Shown here piece by piece: positions 27,140 to 35,370 of a stretch of DNA of 64,000 nt. Under the pieces are notes generated by a model. The model saw nothing but the letters and a program-made list of their open reading frames with translations. It searched no databases and had not been told where the DNA came from. Source of the stretch: an uncultured Tessaracoccus sp. (lineage in GTDB: Bacteria > Actinomycetota > Actinomycetes > Propionibacteriales > Propionibacteriaceae); contig NZ_CAMYPD010000001.1 in the NCBI RefSeq assembly GCF_947286155.1, positions 69,674 to 133,673 of the forward strand, written 5' to 3'. Made by a program: the position numbers and the translations under genes. Position 1 is the stretch's first letter. Each line of letters begins with the position of its first letter.

Positions 27140-28605
27140 TGTCTGTCGCTACCGCTCAACCCACCGCCGCTCGGAGCGCGCACAAGCCAGCCACGGGGTT
27201 GGCGTCGCTCACCATCCAGCTCACCGCGGCTCGATTCCGCACGCGCGAAGGCGAGGGCCTGCTCTACCTTGCCGGCATCCTGGCCTACACCATCGCCGCG
27301 GCGCTGGCGCTCACCGTCGCGGGTGGCACGTGGGCGTTTTGGAACCGCTCGAAGCACCCGACGGGGCTCCACGCCCAGGTGCTGGCGGAGGACGCAACCT
27401 TCGGTACCGTGCTCGGGTTCTACGTCGTGCTTGCCTGCATCGCCTGCGCCCTCCTGATTCCCGCGACGGTCAACCTCGCCGCCGGCGCGGCCGTGCTGGG
27501 CGCGCGTGGCCGGGAGCGTCGTCTCGCCGTGCTGCGCCTCATGGGGCTGAGCAGCGGTGAGGTGGTGAAAATGTCGCTGCTGGACGCCACCATCCAGGCC
27601 ATCATCGGCGGCGTGCTGGGCTCCGTGATCTACGTCGCGACCCTGCCGCTGTGGGGCAACCTGACGATGCAGGCCGTGCCGCTGTCCTTCGACGAGATGC
27701 TGCTGCCGGCTTGGCTGTTCGCGACGGTGCTCCTCGCCCTCCTGCTCGTAGGCCTGTTCGCCGCTTGGCGAGGACTGCGACAGGTGCGGATCTCCCCGCT
27801 GGGGGTGTCCCGTCGGGCCAATAAACCTGCGCTGTCGTGGATTCGAGCCATCGTGTTCGTGGTGCTGCTGGGCGTCGGCGGCGCGGTGACGAGCACTTTC
27901 ACCCCGAGCGGCCAGGTGGGGCCGGCAATGATGTTCGCAGCGGCCATCCTCGCCGTCGTGCTGGGCATCAACCTCGTGGCACCTTGGATTCTGCAGGTGG
28001 AAGCCAAGCTGTGGGCGAAGCTGCCGTGGCCGTCATCGAAGTGGGCGGCTCGCCGCATCGCCGCAGACCCTGGCGCCACGTGGCGTCGCGTCTCTGGGGT
28101 GGCGCTGCTGTCGTTCATCGGTGGGTTCATGGCTCTGATGCCATTCCAGCTTGACCCCGAGGGAGAGAAAGGCTCCGCAACCCGCACCTTCGTCGAGGAG
28201 TCGCAGCTCGACTTCACCAAGGGTGTCATCATCACGCTGGCCGTGGGGTTTGTGCTGACTGCCACATCGATGCTCATCACGCAGGCCTCCGCGACGATCG
28301 AGCGCGCCGAGCAGTCGCAGGCGCTGCAGCGGATGGGCGCCCCGTCGGCGTTCAGCCTCAAGACGATGTGGCTGGAGACGTTCGCGCCGCTGGCGCTCGG
28401 TGTGGTGCTGGGTGCTGGGCTCGGCATGGCGATGGCGTTGCCGATGTACAACTTCGCGACGAAGATGGGCGTGAACAACGACTCCGGCATGCTCCTCATC
28501 GGCACCGTGTTGCTCGTCGGTCTGTTGCTGGCGGCGGCTTCGCTGCTGGCGAGCCACCCGCTGTACCACCGTCTGCTCGCGACGAGTGAGCGTCGCAACG
28601 ACTGA
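27139..28605 (+). CDS. FtsX-type ABC exporter permease
   Basis: This 488-aa protein has about ten membrane segments. The pattern ARGRERRLAVLRLMGLSSGEVVKMSLLDA, of which RRLAVLRLMGLSSGEV (about residues 123-138) is the FtsX-family core, recurs in the second half as AEQSQALQRMGAPSAFSLK. A large extracellular loop of the MacB or BceB type is not evident. The ATG at 27139 shares one base with the ATPase stop. It works with that ATPase and may interact with the soluble kinase encoded divergently. Confidence 0.9.
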   Translation: MSVATAQPTAARSAHKPATGLASLTIQLTAARFRTREGEGLLYLAGILAYTIAAALALTVAGGTWAFWNRSKHPTGLHAQVLAEDATFGTVLGFYVVLACIACALLIPATVNLAAGAAVLGARGRERRLAVLRLMGLSSGEVVKMSLLDATIQAIIGGVLGSVIYVATLPLWGNLTMQAVPLSFDEMLLPAWLFATVLLALLLVGLFAAWRGLRQVRISPLGVSRRANKPALSWIRAIVFVVLLGVGGAVTSTFTPSGQVGPAMMFAAAILAVVLGINLVAPWILQVEAKLWAKLPWPSSKWAARRIAADPGATWRRVSGVALLSFIGGFMALMPFQLDPEGEKGSATRTFVEESQLDFTKGVIITLAVGFVLTATSMLITQASATIERAEQSQALQRMGAPSAFSLKTMWLETFAPLALGVVLGAGLGMAMALPMYNFATKMGVNNDSGMLLIGTVLLVGLLLAAASLLASHPLYHRLLATSERRND

Positions 28606-28633
28606 TCCATCGCTAGTACCCCTGGGCACAGCT

Positions 28634-28667
28634 GAGGGCCGCACATCCACGTCGGTGTGCGGCCCTC
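28634..28667 (+). terminator. Perfect 12-bp hairpin after the ABC exporter
   Basis: GAGGGCCGCACA (28634-28645) pairs perfectly with TGTGCGGCCCTC (28656-28667) across a 10-nt loop, 28 bases after the permease stop. GC-rich and without a T-run, it fits an actinobacterial terminator. Confidence 0.8.
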
Positions 28668-28682
28668 GTGTGTGGGTGGTGG

Positions 28683-28790
28683 TTAGCAGGGGCGCCGCTG
28701 GTCGGCAGTGAACTGTTGCAGGACGTCCCAGCGCTCACCGACGCTCCACTGCGCGATGCCGCGGCCGGGGCCAGGCGGCTGGGTGGTGCG
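28683..28790 (-). pseudogene. Remnant of a phage-tail-lysozyme-like peptidoglycan hydrolase
   Basis: Reading the minus strand to the TAA at 28685-28683 gives about 35 codons including GRGIAQWSVGERWDVLQQF. GIAQW followed by an RW/RRW segment is characteristic of phage tail-tip lysozyme domains. No start, catalytic Glu or rest of the domain is found upstream, so this would be a fragment of a lost gene. The match is a single motif and could be accidental. Confidence 0.35.
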
Positions 28791-28997
28791 GGGGCAGGGC
28801 CCCAAATTCTGTCGTCCGGACGCATGATCGATCCTAAGGAGCCAGTTGGGCCACGAACCTCGCGCGCGAGGAGGAGCGGGGCGATTTTTCGGGGTTTCTG
28901 GCCAGCGATCGCCGTCTGACTAGGGCATTCAATCCCTTGTCTGGTTTCGGGCAACATTGCTCCCGACGGATCCTCGGCCAAATTACATCTGTGTGAG

Positions 28998-29030
28998 TTG
29001 TGCACAACACGTGGAAAACTCTGTGGAAAA
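28998..29030. promoter_or_regulatory. Cluster of three DnaA-box-like nonamers
   Basis: TTGTGCACAA (28998-29007, a palindrome one change from the actinobacterial box TTGTCCACA), CGTGGAAAA (29010-29018) and TGTGGAAAA (29022-29030, exactly TTTTCCACA on the minus strand) lie 12 bp apart. They sit about 100 bp upstream of the ferritin-like gene. A role in linking its expression to replication is speculative. Confidence 0.4.
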
Positions 29031-29130
29031 CTTGGGGTCAGGTGTGGGCGCTGCGTGAATGCAACCTCGCGGGGTGCTACGCTGCCACTACGGCTAGTCA
29101 GCCAGACTTCGCGCAAGGAGTGGTCAGACG

Positions 29131-29988
29131 ATGCAGCCCACCGTAACCCATCCCCCGGGGTACAGAAGCGGACGCTTGTACTTCGACGCGTCGATGCGCG
29201 TTGTAACCACGGATTTCGACGTCGCCGCATACACCAAGCGCGCTCGACCGAAGATCAATGTCGACGTCGGCGAGCTGCGCCTGGATCCCGTCTTGCATCA
29301 AGACCTCGAGTACCTGTGGCGCGTCGAAGCCTCGGCAATCGGTGACATGCGCGCCATGCTCTCGTCGTGGACGGGGCGTGAAGCCCGGATCACCGCGTTC
29401 CTCGCCACCTGGGCATATGAGCGCTACTGGATTGCCAAGGCTCTGTCCGATGTACTCCAAGCGGACGGCTGCCCCGGCCCGGCCATGCCGGGATTCCAGC
29501 TGGTAGGCGCCGCCCACAGCCTCTACGTCGACTACCTGCTCCCCACCGTCGCCAGCCTCTCGACATTGCTCGTCCGCGAACCGATGTCCGCCGGTCACAT
29601 GGCCCGCATGGCCGTCCACGAAGGAGCCATGGCGGCGGCCTATCGTGCGCTCACCCCCCGCGTCGAGGAACCCGTCGCCGCCATCTTCCGCCAGATATTG
29701 CTGCGCCGCGCGGACTTCGTCGACTTCTTCCAACAAGAAGCCGCGGCCCGCATCCGCCGTTCCACCCCGGAGCTGCGCAGCGCCCAGCTGCACCTATGGC
29801 GCTGGGTGCCCATGCGCCCCGACGGCGTGCCCGACCCCGACGAGCGCCGCGCCATCCGAAGCATCTTCCGCACCCCGGAATCCAGGCTCGACGTGCGGTC
29901 CTCCGACGAGGCCATCGGTCAACTGCTGCCGGGCAATCCGCTCCCCATGACCCGCGCCCTTCGTCTAGTCCAACATCGAGGCAAGTGA
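29131..29988 (+). CDS. Ferritin-like helical protein, probably metal-free paralogue
   Basis: This 285-aa protein is mostly helical and looks like a relative of the next gene product. WAYERYWIAKALSDVLQADG (about residues 90-109) lines up with WNREEFWHGEALAAVLREHG there, but the metal-binding EExxH has become ERxxI. The later AVHEGAMAAAY (about 160-170) likewise lacks the His of the QQETRHVAFY-type site. It is therefore inferred to be a partner or regulatory subunit rather than a diiron enzyme. AAGGAG lies ten bases before the ATG. The partner gene starts two bases after its stop. No function is known to me. Confidence 0.6.
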   Translation: MQPTVTHPPGYRSGRLYFDASMRVVTTDFDVAAYTKRARPKINVDVGELRLDPVLHQDLEYLWRVEASAIGDMRAMLSSWTGREARITAFLATWAYERYWIAKALSDVLQADGCPGPAMPGFQLVGAAHSLYVDYLLPTVASLSTLLVREPMSAGHMARMAVHEGAMAAAYRALTPRVEEPVAAIFRQILLRRADFVDFFQQEAAARIRRSTPELRSAQLHLWRWVPMRPDGVPDPDERRAIRSIFRTPESRLDVRSSDEAIGQLLPGNPLPMTRALRLVQHRGK

Positions 29989-29989
29989 C

Positions 29990-30781
29990 ATGGCATTCGA
30001 CTTCGACAAGTTCACCGAGACATCCGTCGCCGTCCAGTTCGACGACCTCGACTTCACGACGTTCAAGCGCCAACCCCTCGACGCATCGATGCTGCGCGTC
30101 ATCCGCTACATGTGCGACGTGGAGTACCACACGTCGTGCTACCTGAGAGATCTGCTGGTGTCACCGTCGAGGAAGAAGCCTGAAGCCGCAGGGTTTATGA
30201 CGATGTGGAACCGGGAAGAATTCTGGCACGGCGAAGCGCTGGCCGCGGTGTTACGCGAGCACGGCATCATCGTCGACTACGACGAGGTGAAGGCCAAGCG
30301 TGTGAAGCTTGGGTGGCAAGATGCGTTAGGCCCGCTGAAGCAGTCGTGGCCAACGAATTTCATCGGCGACGACTTCGTCGCGGTGCACATGTCGTGGGGC
30401 GCGACGAACGAGCTCTCCGCCGTCGCAGCGTACCGTCGGATGGCCGACATGACCGATCACCCGACGCTCAGCCCGCTGCTCATGCGCATCGCGCAGCAGG
30501 AAACTCGCCACGTCGCCTTCTACACCACGCAGGCGATCAAGAAGATGGAGGAATCGGACCGGGCGAAGCAGCTCGTCAAACTGACCCTCACGAAGGCGTG
30601 GAAGCCAGTGGGCACGAGCATCATGGGCGACGACGAAGTGCGCGCGGTGATGGGGACGCTGTTCGAAGGGCAGCGTAAGATCATCGAGAACCTGGACCAC
30701 CGCGTCGCGAAATTCCCGGGCCTGGAAGGCGTGACCGTGTTTCAGGACGCCTTCGAGCGCCTGGGCGTCAACCTGGACTGA
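29990..30781 (+). CDS. Ferritin-like diiron protein
   Basis: This 263-aa four-helix-type protein has candidate diiron ligands: an acidic/His first helix (DVEYHTSCYLRD, about 39-50), EExxH in WNREEFWHGEAL (about 67-78) and ExxH in AQQETRHVAFY (about 166-176). Spacing is like acyl-ACP-desaturase or AurF-type oxygenases of the ferritin-like superfamily. The reaction is unknown; a desaturase, N-oxygenase or metal-storage role is possible. It lies one base after a degenerate paralogue, so the two probably form a complex. It ends the operon before a long hairpin. Confidence 0.7.
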   Translation: MAFDFDKFTETSVAVQFDDLDFTTFKRQPLDASMLRVIRYMCDVEYHTSCYLRDLLVSPSRKKPEAAGFMTMWNREEFWHGEALAAVLREHGIIVDYDEVKAKRVKLGWQDALGPLKQSWPTNFIGDDFVAVHMSWGATNELSAVAAYRRMADMTDHPTLSPLLMRIAQQETRHVAFYTTQAIKKMEESDRAKQLVKLTLTKAWKPVGTSIMGDDEVRAVMGTLFEGQRKIIENLDHRVAKFPGLEGVTVFQDAFERLGVNLD

Positions 30782-30836
30782 CTCTGCGCCACCCGATGGT
30801 TCGAGCGAGAGCGGGCCGAAGCCCCTCCGAGCCGGG

Positions 30837-30919
30837 AGCTAACCCAATACCCACACGCGTTTGCTGAAATGGGCGTTTTCGGGCGATTTGGAGCAACGCG
30901 TGTGGATATTGGGTTAGCT
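30837..30919. repeat. Long-stem palindrome, loop-core family, copy 3
   Basis: A 25-bp stem (30837-30861 with 30895-30919) with one G-U type mismatch encloses 33 nt, including CGGGCGATTTGGAG, related to the shared loop core. It lies between the converging diiron-protein and hepT genes. Confidence 0.85.
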
Positions 30920-30968
30920 GTGGCCTCTACCTACTCGATGGTCGGGATACGCGCAGTGCAATCTCTCC

Positions 30969-31010
30969 GGTGGTTGAGTAGCCGCCGGAGGCGGCGTATC
31001 GAAACCCACC
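30969..31010 (+). repeat. TTGAGTAG/GTATCGAA repeat, copy A
   Basis: The frame GGTGGTTGAGTAG ... GTATCGAAACCCACC encloses the inner stem CCGCC-GGA-GGCGG. It stands eight bases from the hepT stop. A broken reverse fragment (TACTCGATGGTCGGGATACG, about 30931-30950) lies just upstream. Confidence 0.85.
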
Positions 31011-31018
31011 GCGGTCGG

Positions 31019-31393
31019 CTACTCCATCGCTGAGCGCGGACTGTCGGGTAAGGCGAGCTTGGCGCCTAGATCTGGAATTTCTCGTTGGAGTGTTACGAAC
31101 ATGAGGTCGTGGTTGACTTTGTCGTAATGATGCGCGACGAGATTGCGCATTCTCCCAATCTGTCGCCAAGCAATGTCGGGGTACTCATTTTTGAACTCAT
31201 CCGGGAGGCGCTCCACAACCGTCGCTACCTTGATCAGCAGGCGCTCGCCTGCGTTTCGCAATAGACGACCCTGGGGAGTGTCAGCCAGGTAGGCGTCGCG
31301 TCCAAGCGTGACTAGGTAGGCGGCGTCGGCAATGAAGCCTGACAAATCGTCCAGCCAGAGTTGAACTCGCGGATCGTCGCTCGTTGAGTTCAC
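31019..31393 (-). CDS. hepT: HepT-type toxin (HEPN-domain RNase)
   Basis: This 124-aa helical protein carries the HEPN active-site motif R-x4-H-x-Y as Arg83 to Tyr90 (RNLVAHHY). HepT toxins cleave RNA and are silenced when the partner nucleotidyltransferase modifies the motif Tyr. The gene overlaps the partner by four bases (31390-31393), with the antitoxin gene first, the usual order. The stop is close to a dispersed repeat. Size and motif fit the family well. Confidence 0.88.
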   Translation of the reverse strand: MNSTSDDPRVQLWLDDLSGFIADAAYLVTLGRDAYLADTPQGRLLRNAGERLLIKVATVVERLPDEFKNEYPDIAWRQIGRMRNLVAHHYDKVNHDLMFVTLQREIPDLGAKLALPDSPRSAME

Positions 31394-31842
31394 AGCCGCA
31401 TACCTTCAGCAAGTGCGTGTTCGACAACACGCCCGCCGGATCCTGAGGAGACGAGGTCAACGGGTACGGTCAGGATTTCGGTGAGGGTCTCTTCCAGCTC
31501 CAGGAGGTCGGTGATCCCCACCTCGTCGGGGAATGTGACGAGGATGTCGACGTCGGAGTGCGGACTGTCCGTTCCCTGGGCAACGGATCCGAAAAGGATA
31601 GGTGAGGTGCACCCATGACGTTCGAGGGCAGCGAGCACTGCATCACGGTGCGTTGCCAACATACGTGATGGTCTGACTTCTAGAGCGGCTTCCAGCGCAT
31701 CGCGAGTGCTGCGGCTGCCGACTCGACGACCGGACTCGATCGCTGAGATGAGAGGTTGCAGAACCCCAGATTCCTTGGCCAAACGGCGCTGTGACCATCC
31801 GAGCGCTGTGCGTCGGGTCTTGATCTTGTCACCGTATTCCAT
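31390..31842 (-). CDS. mntA: MntA-type nucleotidyltransferase antitoxin with N-terminal XRE DNA-binding domain
   Basis: Residues 1-55 form a Cro/C1-type helix-turn-helix (GWSQRRLAKESGVLQPLISA, 15-34). Residues 62-150 form a minimal nucleotidyltransferase with the motif G-S-x10-D-x-D: Gly85-Ser86 and Asp97, Asp99 in HSDVDI. MntA antitoxins inactivate HepT by transferring AMP to its active-site Tyr. The fused DNA-binding domain would let the antitoxin repress its own operon. It is first in the operon, coupled to hepT. A hydrophobic C-terminus is complete, so the pair looks intact. Confidence 0.87.
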   Translation of the reverse strand: MEYGDKIKTRRTALGWSQRRLAKESGVLQPLISAIESGRRVGSRSTRDALEAALEVRPSRMLATHRDAVLAALERHGCTSPILFGSVAQGTDSPHSDVDILVTFPDEVGITDLLELEETLTEILTVPVDLVSSGSGGRVVEHALAEGMRL

Positions 31843-31967
31843 GACTGCATGGTAACGCGGCTGTGATCATCTTCAGGATGATGAGATGACGAGCAGGGCA
31901 GTATCGACTGGGAGTGTCAGAAGTTGGTTCGTCTGTGAACGAAATTCTGACACTGAAACCCTCACTG

Positions 31968-32006
31968 CATCTCGATACGCGCCTGCGGCGCTACTCGATG
32001 GTCGGG
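31968..32006 (-). repeat. TTGAGTAG/GTATCGAA repeat, copy B (reverse)
   Basis: The sequence CTCGATACG ... CTACTCGATGGTCGGG encloses the inner stem CGCC-TG-CGGCG-type complement. It lies between the mntA promoter side and the end of the histidine kinase gene, and is the only full copy not between converging genes. Confidence 0.8.
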
Positions 32007-32018
32007 GGATGGGCGGCC

Positions 32019-33470
32019 CTACTCGCCGACGGACGGCGCGGAGGTGTCGTCGGGTTCTTCGAGGAGTGGGAGCTTCAGTGTGAACTCGGCGCCGCCGCCA
32101 GGGTGGTTGTCGGCCTTGATGCTGCCGCCGTGTGCCTCGACGGTGTGCACGACGATGGAGAGTCCGAGCCCGGTGCCGGGGGTGTTGCGCGAGCGGTCGG
32201 AGCGGTAGAAGCGGTCGAAGATGTGCGGGAGGTCCTCTTCCGCAATGCCCGGGCCCTGGTCGACAACAGTGAGCACACCGTCGTTGAGCCGCACATGGAT
32301 GGTGCCGCCGTTCGGCGAGAATTTGACGGCGTTGTCGAGCAGGTTGGTGATGGCGCGCTCGAGGGTGGACGGGTCGCCCATGACCTCCGAGTGGTCGGTG
32401 TTCACGTCGAACACCATGCCGGGGCCCCGACGCTGGGCGCGCTGCACGGAGGCGTGCACCACGTCGGCGAGCACGATGGGTTCGTGCGGGCGCTGGTTGC
32501 CGTCGTCGCGAGTGAGCGCGACGAGATCGCCCACCAGCGCGCTGAACTCGCCGAGCTGCGCGGCGACATCGTTCAAAATCTGCCCCCTCGCTCCCGGCGG
32601 CAGCATGCCGGAATGCTCATCTGCGACGAGCAACTCCACGTTAGTGCGCATGGACGTGAGCGGCGTACGAAGTTCATGCCCAGCGTCGGCGATGAGCTGG
32701 CGCTGCTGCTCGCGTGATTGCTGCAACGACTTCAGCATCGTGTTGAACGACTGCGTGAGTTCGCCGAGGTCGTCGCGGCCGTAGATGCGGATGGGGTTCA
32801 GCTGGTCGGTTTGGGTGACGTTCTTCACTGCGTTGGACAACCGTCTGACCGGAGCCAACACTGCGCGCGCCGCCCAGAACGCGGTTCCCGTCGTGGCGAG
32901 GATGCCGAGCGAACCGGTGACGACCATCACGAGCCACAGCGACTGGAGCGTGTCGCGCACGGTCTCCGTCGGGCGTGCATAGGTGACGGAGTAATACTCG
33001 ACGGTGCGCTCCGTCGTGACCGAAAACGGCACGGTCACGGCCCGGTACTCGGTGCCTTCGGCGAGCACCGTGCGTTCGTGGGTGTCTGCCTGGAGGCGGG
33101 CTATCGCGATGGCGGCGTTGTCTCGCGGAATCTCGACGGTCTGCGACCCCGGCTGGTTCTGCCGGCCATCGGCGGACACCACTGACAGCAGCGACCCGCC
33201 GGACGTGCCGAGCGCCTCCGGGGTGAGGGCGTCGAGGTTGTCCATGTCGGAGGCGAGCACGCTTGCCGCCTGCTGCGCTGTGCGGGTGAGGTCGCGGTCG
33301 ACCTGATCGAACAGCGACCAACGGGTAATCATGAAGCCGGTAACACTCACGAGTATCACCGACACCGCCACCGACGCCCCGGTGAGCGCCGCGAGCCGCC
33401 ACTGCAACGACTGGCCCGAGACGAGCCGGCCGATCTCACGGCGAGCCTGAACCCACCAGCTTCCGATCAC
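32019..33470 (-). CDS. MprB/TcrY-like sensor histidine kinase
   Basis: This 483-aa kinase has two membrane segments (about 27-50 and 178-203) bounding an extracytoplasmic sensor of about 125 residues. A HAMP linker follows (AVLAPVRRLSNAVKNV, about 203-218), then HisKA with His265 in ADAGHELRTPL and HATPase_c (NLLDNAVKFSPNGG, VDQGPGI, GLGLSIV). It overlaps the response-regulator gene upstream by four bases. Close resemblance to MprB-type kinases suggests envelope-stress sensing, though the sensor region is not diagnostic. Confidence 0.92.
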   Translation of the reverse strand: MIGSWWVQARREIGRLVSGQSLQWRLAALTGASVAVSVILVSVTGFMITRWSLFDQVDRDLTRTAQQAASVLASDMDNLDALTPEALGTSGGSLLSVVSADGRQNQPGSQTVEIPRDNAAIAIARLQADTHERTVLAEGTEYRAVTVPFSVTTERTVEYYSVTYARPTETVRDTLQSLWLVMVVTGSLGILATTGTAFWAARAVLAPVRRLSNAVKNVTQTDQLNPIRIYGRDDLGELTQSFNTMLKSLQQSREQQRQLIADAGHELRTPLTSMRTNVELLVADEHSGMLPPGARGQILNDVAAQLGEFSALVGDLVALTRDDGNQRPHEPIVLADVVHASVQRAQRRGPGMVFDVNTDHSEVMGDPSTLERAITNLLDNAVKFSPNGGTIHVRLNDGVLTVVDQGPGIAEEDLPHIFDRFYRSDRSRNTPGTGLGLSIVVHTVEAHGGSIKADNHPGGGAEFTLKLPLLEEPDDTSAPSVGE

Positions 33471-34153
33471 GGGGCAGTTTCACGCAGGACGTACCCGATC
33501 CCGCGGACGGTGTGGATGAGTCGGGGCAAGCCGTTGATCTCCGTCTTGCGGCGCAGGTAGCCGATGTAGACCTCGAGGGAGTTGGCGGTGGTGGGGAACT
33601 CAAACCCCCATACCTCGTTGAGGAGGGTGTTGCGTTCGAGCACTTTGCGCGGGTTCTCCATGAACACGTTCAGCAGCGCGAACTCGGTGCGGGTGAGCGA
33701 GATGTGCTGGCCTGCGCGGGTGACCTCACGGTGCTGCGGGTCGAGCACCAGGTCTTGGAACTGCAGCGTGCTCGATTCCGTCTCCGAGTGGGGCTTCGCG
33801 CGACGGGTCAGCGCGCGTAGTCGGGCCAGGAGCTCGTCGAGCGCGAACGGCTTGACCATGTAGTCGTCGGCGCCGGCGTCGAGGCCGTCGACGCGGTCAC
33901 CCACGGCGTCGCGGGCGGTGAGGATGAGGATGGGGACATCGTTGCCGGAATCGCGCAGCATCTTCGTCGCCTCGAGCCCGTCGAGGCGGGGCATCATCAC
34001 GTCCATAATGATGGCGTCGGGAGTGTATGAGGCAAGCTTCGCGAGCGCCTCGATGCCGTCCGATGCGGTCTGCACTTCGCTGCCCGTGTACGAAAGTGAG
34101 CGCGCCAAGGAATCGCGGACGGCCTGATCGTCATCCACCACCAAGATCTGCAT
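33467..34153 (-). CDS. OmpR-family response regulator (MprA-like)
   Basis: This 228-aa regulator has a receiver (residues 1-120) with VVDDD and phospho-acceptor Asp51 in IIMDVMMPRLDG, and a winged-helix effector (about 130-225) with LTRTEFALLNVFMENPRKVL and VYIGYLRRKTE. It is transcribed first, coupled to the kinase gene by a four-base overlap. The start faces the ornithine carbamoyltransferase gene across 48 bp, so the short divergent region must contain both promoters. Confidence 0.93.
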   Translation of the reverse strand: MQILVVDDDQAVRDSLARSLSYTGSEVQTASDGIEALAKLASYTPDAIIMDVMMPRLDGLEATKMLRDSGNDVPILILTARDAVGDRVDGLDAGADDYMVKPFALDELLARLRALTRRAKPHSETESSTLQFQDLVLDPQHREVTRAGQHISLTRTEFALLNVFMENPRKVLERNTLLNEVWGFEFPTTANSLEVYIGYLRRKTEINGLPRLIHTVRGIGYVLRETAP

Positions 34154-34201
34154 GGCGGAAGTCTACCTCGTCGGCCTCCCGGGTCTGGAAGACTGGCGAA
34201 C

Positions 34202-35200
34202 ATGACGCTACAAGGCCGATCATTTCTGAAAGAACTCGACTTCACGCCCGACGAGTGGCTCCATCTGCTGCAGCTCGCCGCCGAGCTGAAAGCTTCCCGC
34301 CGCGACGGGCGCGAGCGGCAGCGACTCGTCGGCAAGTCCGTCGCGCTGCTGTTCGAGAAAACCTCGACGCGCACCCGCTGCGCCTTCGAGGTTGCCATGG
34401 CCGAGCAGGGTGGGCACACCACCTACTTGGACCCGGCGGGCTCGCAGATTGGGCACAAAGAATCGGCCGCCGACACCGCGCGCGTGCTCGGCAGATGGTA
34501 CGACGGCATCGAGTTCCGCGGCTCCGCGCAGCGCGACGTCGAGACGCTCGCCGCCCACGCCGGAGTGCCCGTCTACAACGGCCTCACCGACGATTGGCAC
34601 CCCACACAGATGCTCGCCGACCAACTCACCATGCGCGAGCACTCACCCAAACCCCTGAGCGACATCGCCTTCGCGTTCCTCGGCGACGCCCGCAACAACG
34701 TCGGTAATTCCCTGCTCATCTCTGGCGCGATGATGGGCATGGATGTGCGGATGGTGGCCCCAGCGTCGCAGCAGAACACACCCGACGTGGTCACTCGCGC
34801 CCGCGAGATCGCGGCGCAGACCGGCGGTCGGATCACCATTACCGACGACGTCACCGCCGGCGTGCAGGGTGCCGATTTCCTCTACACCGACGTGTGGGTC
34901 TCGCTCGGCGAACCCAAGGAGGTGTGGGCGGAGCGGATCGACCTGCTGCGCCCCTACCAGGTTAACCGCGAGGTGCTGGAGGCCACCGGCAATCCGGATG
35001 TGAAGTTCATGCATTGCCTGCCGGCATTCCACGACCTCGAGACCGCCGTCGGGCGCTCCATACACGAGCAGTTTGGCCTCGAAGGGCTCGAGGTCACGCA
35101 CGACGTGTTCGAGTCCGCCACGAGCATCGTGTTCGATCAGGCCGAGAACCGCATGCACACCATCAAGGCCGTGCTGGTCGCGACGTTGGCTGGCGAGTAG
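34202..35200 (+). CDS. argF: Ornithine carbamoyltransferase
   Basis: This 332-aa enzyme makes citrulline from ornithine and carbamoyl phosphate, or the reverse in the deiminase pathway. The carbamoyl-phosphate motif STRTR starts at Ser55. DDWHPTQMLAD and the ornithine-binding HCLPAFHD with Cys272 are intact. No other arginine-biosynthesis or deiminase gene is adjacent, so anabolic argF or catabolic arcB cannot be decided. The divergent neighbour is the MprA-like regulator. Two dispersed repeats follow its stop. Confidence 0.93.
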   Translation: MTLQGRSFLKELDFTPDEWLHLLQLAAELKASRRDGRERQRLVGKSVALLFEKTSTRTRCAFEVAMAEQGGHTTYLDPAGSQIGHKESAADTARVLGRWYDGIEFRGSAQRDVETLAAHAGVPVYNGLTDDWHPTQMLADQLTMREHSPKPLSDIAFAFLGDARNNVGNSLLISGAMMGMDVRMVAPASQQNTPDVVTRAREIAAQTGGRITITDDVTAGVQGADFLYTDVWVSLGEPKEVWAERIDLLRPYQVNREVLEATGNPDVKFMHCLPAFHDLETAVGRSIHEQFGLEGLEVTHDVFESATSIVFDQAENRMHTIKAVLVATLAGE

Positions 35201-35204
35201 CCGG

Positions 35205-35243
35205 GGTCTTGATACGCCGCTTGCAGCGGCTACTCGACCACCG
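35205..35243 (-). repeat. TTGAGTAG/GTATCGAA repeat, copy C (reverse)
   Basis: GGTCTTGATACG ... TACTCGACCACC encloses inner stem CCGCT-TGC-AGCGG. It begins five bases after the argF stop and pairs, in opposite orientation, with copy D. Confidence 0.82.
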
Positions 35244-35256
35244 GGATGTGTAGCTA

Positions 35257-35296
35257 GATGGTCGAGTAGCCCGCGAAGCGGGCGTATCGAGACCAC
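35257..35296 (+). repeat. TTGAGTAG/GTATCGAA repeat, copy D
   Basis: GATGGTCGAGTAG ... GTATCGAGACCAC encloses inner stem CCCGC-GAA-GCGGG. Copies C and D form an inverted pair between the converging argF and 5'-nucleotidase genes. Confidence 0.85.
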
Positions 35297-35370
35297 GACG
35301 GATGACATGAAGCGACGGTGGGCCAGGCATGTGCCCAGCCCACCGTCGGGGTTCAGAAGAAGTCAGCGAG

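Larger units (their letters stand above)
28606..29130. other. 525-bp intergenic region with terminator, gene remnant and DnaA-like boxes
   Basis: After the permease gene comes a strong hairpin, then a short minus-strand remnant resembling a tail lysozyme, then about 200 bp with no visible feature, then three DnaA-box-like nonamers ahead of the ferritin-like gene. No complete gene is supported here. Confidence 0.6.

Noticed and set aside
28998..29030. Chromosomal replication origin
   Set aside because: Only three DnaA-like boxes and no dnaA, dnaN, AT-rich unwinding region or typical origin gene order.
28606..29130. Prophage or integrated element
   Set aside because: Only one short lysozyme-like motif is seen; no integrase, attachment site or phage structural gene is present.
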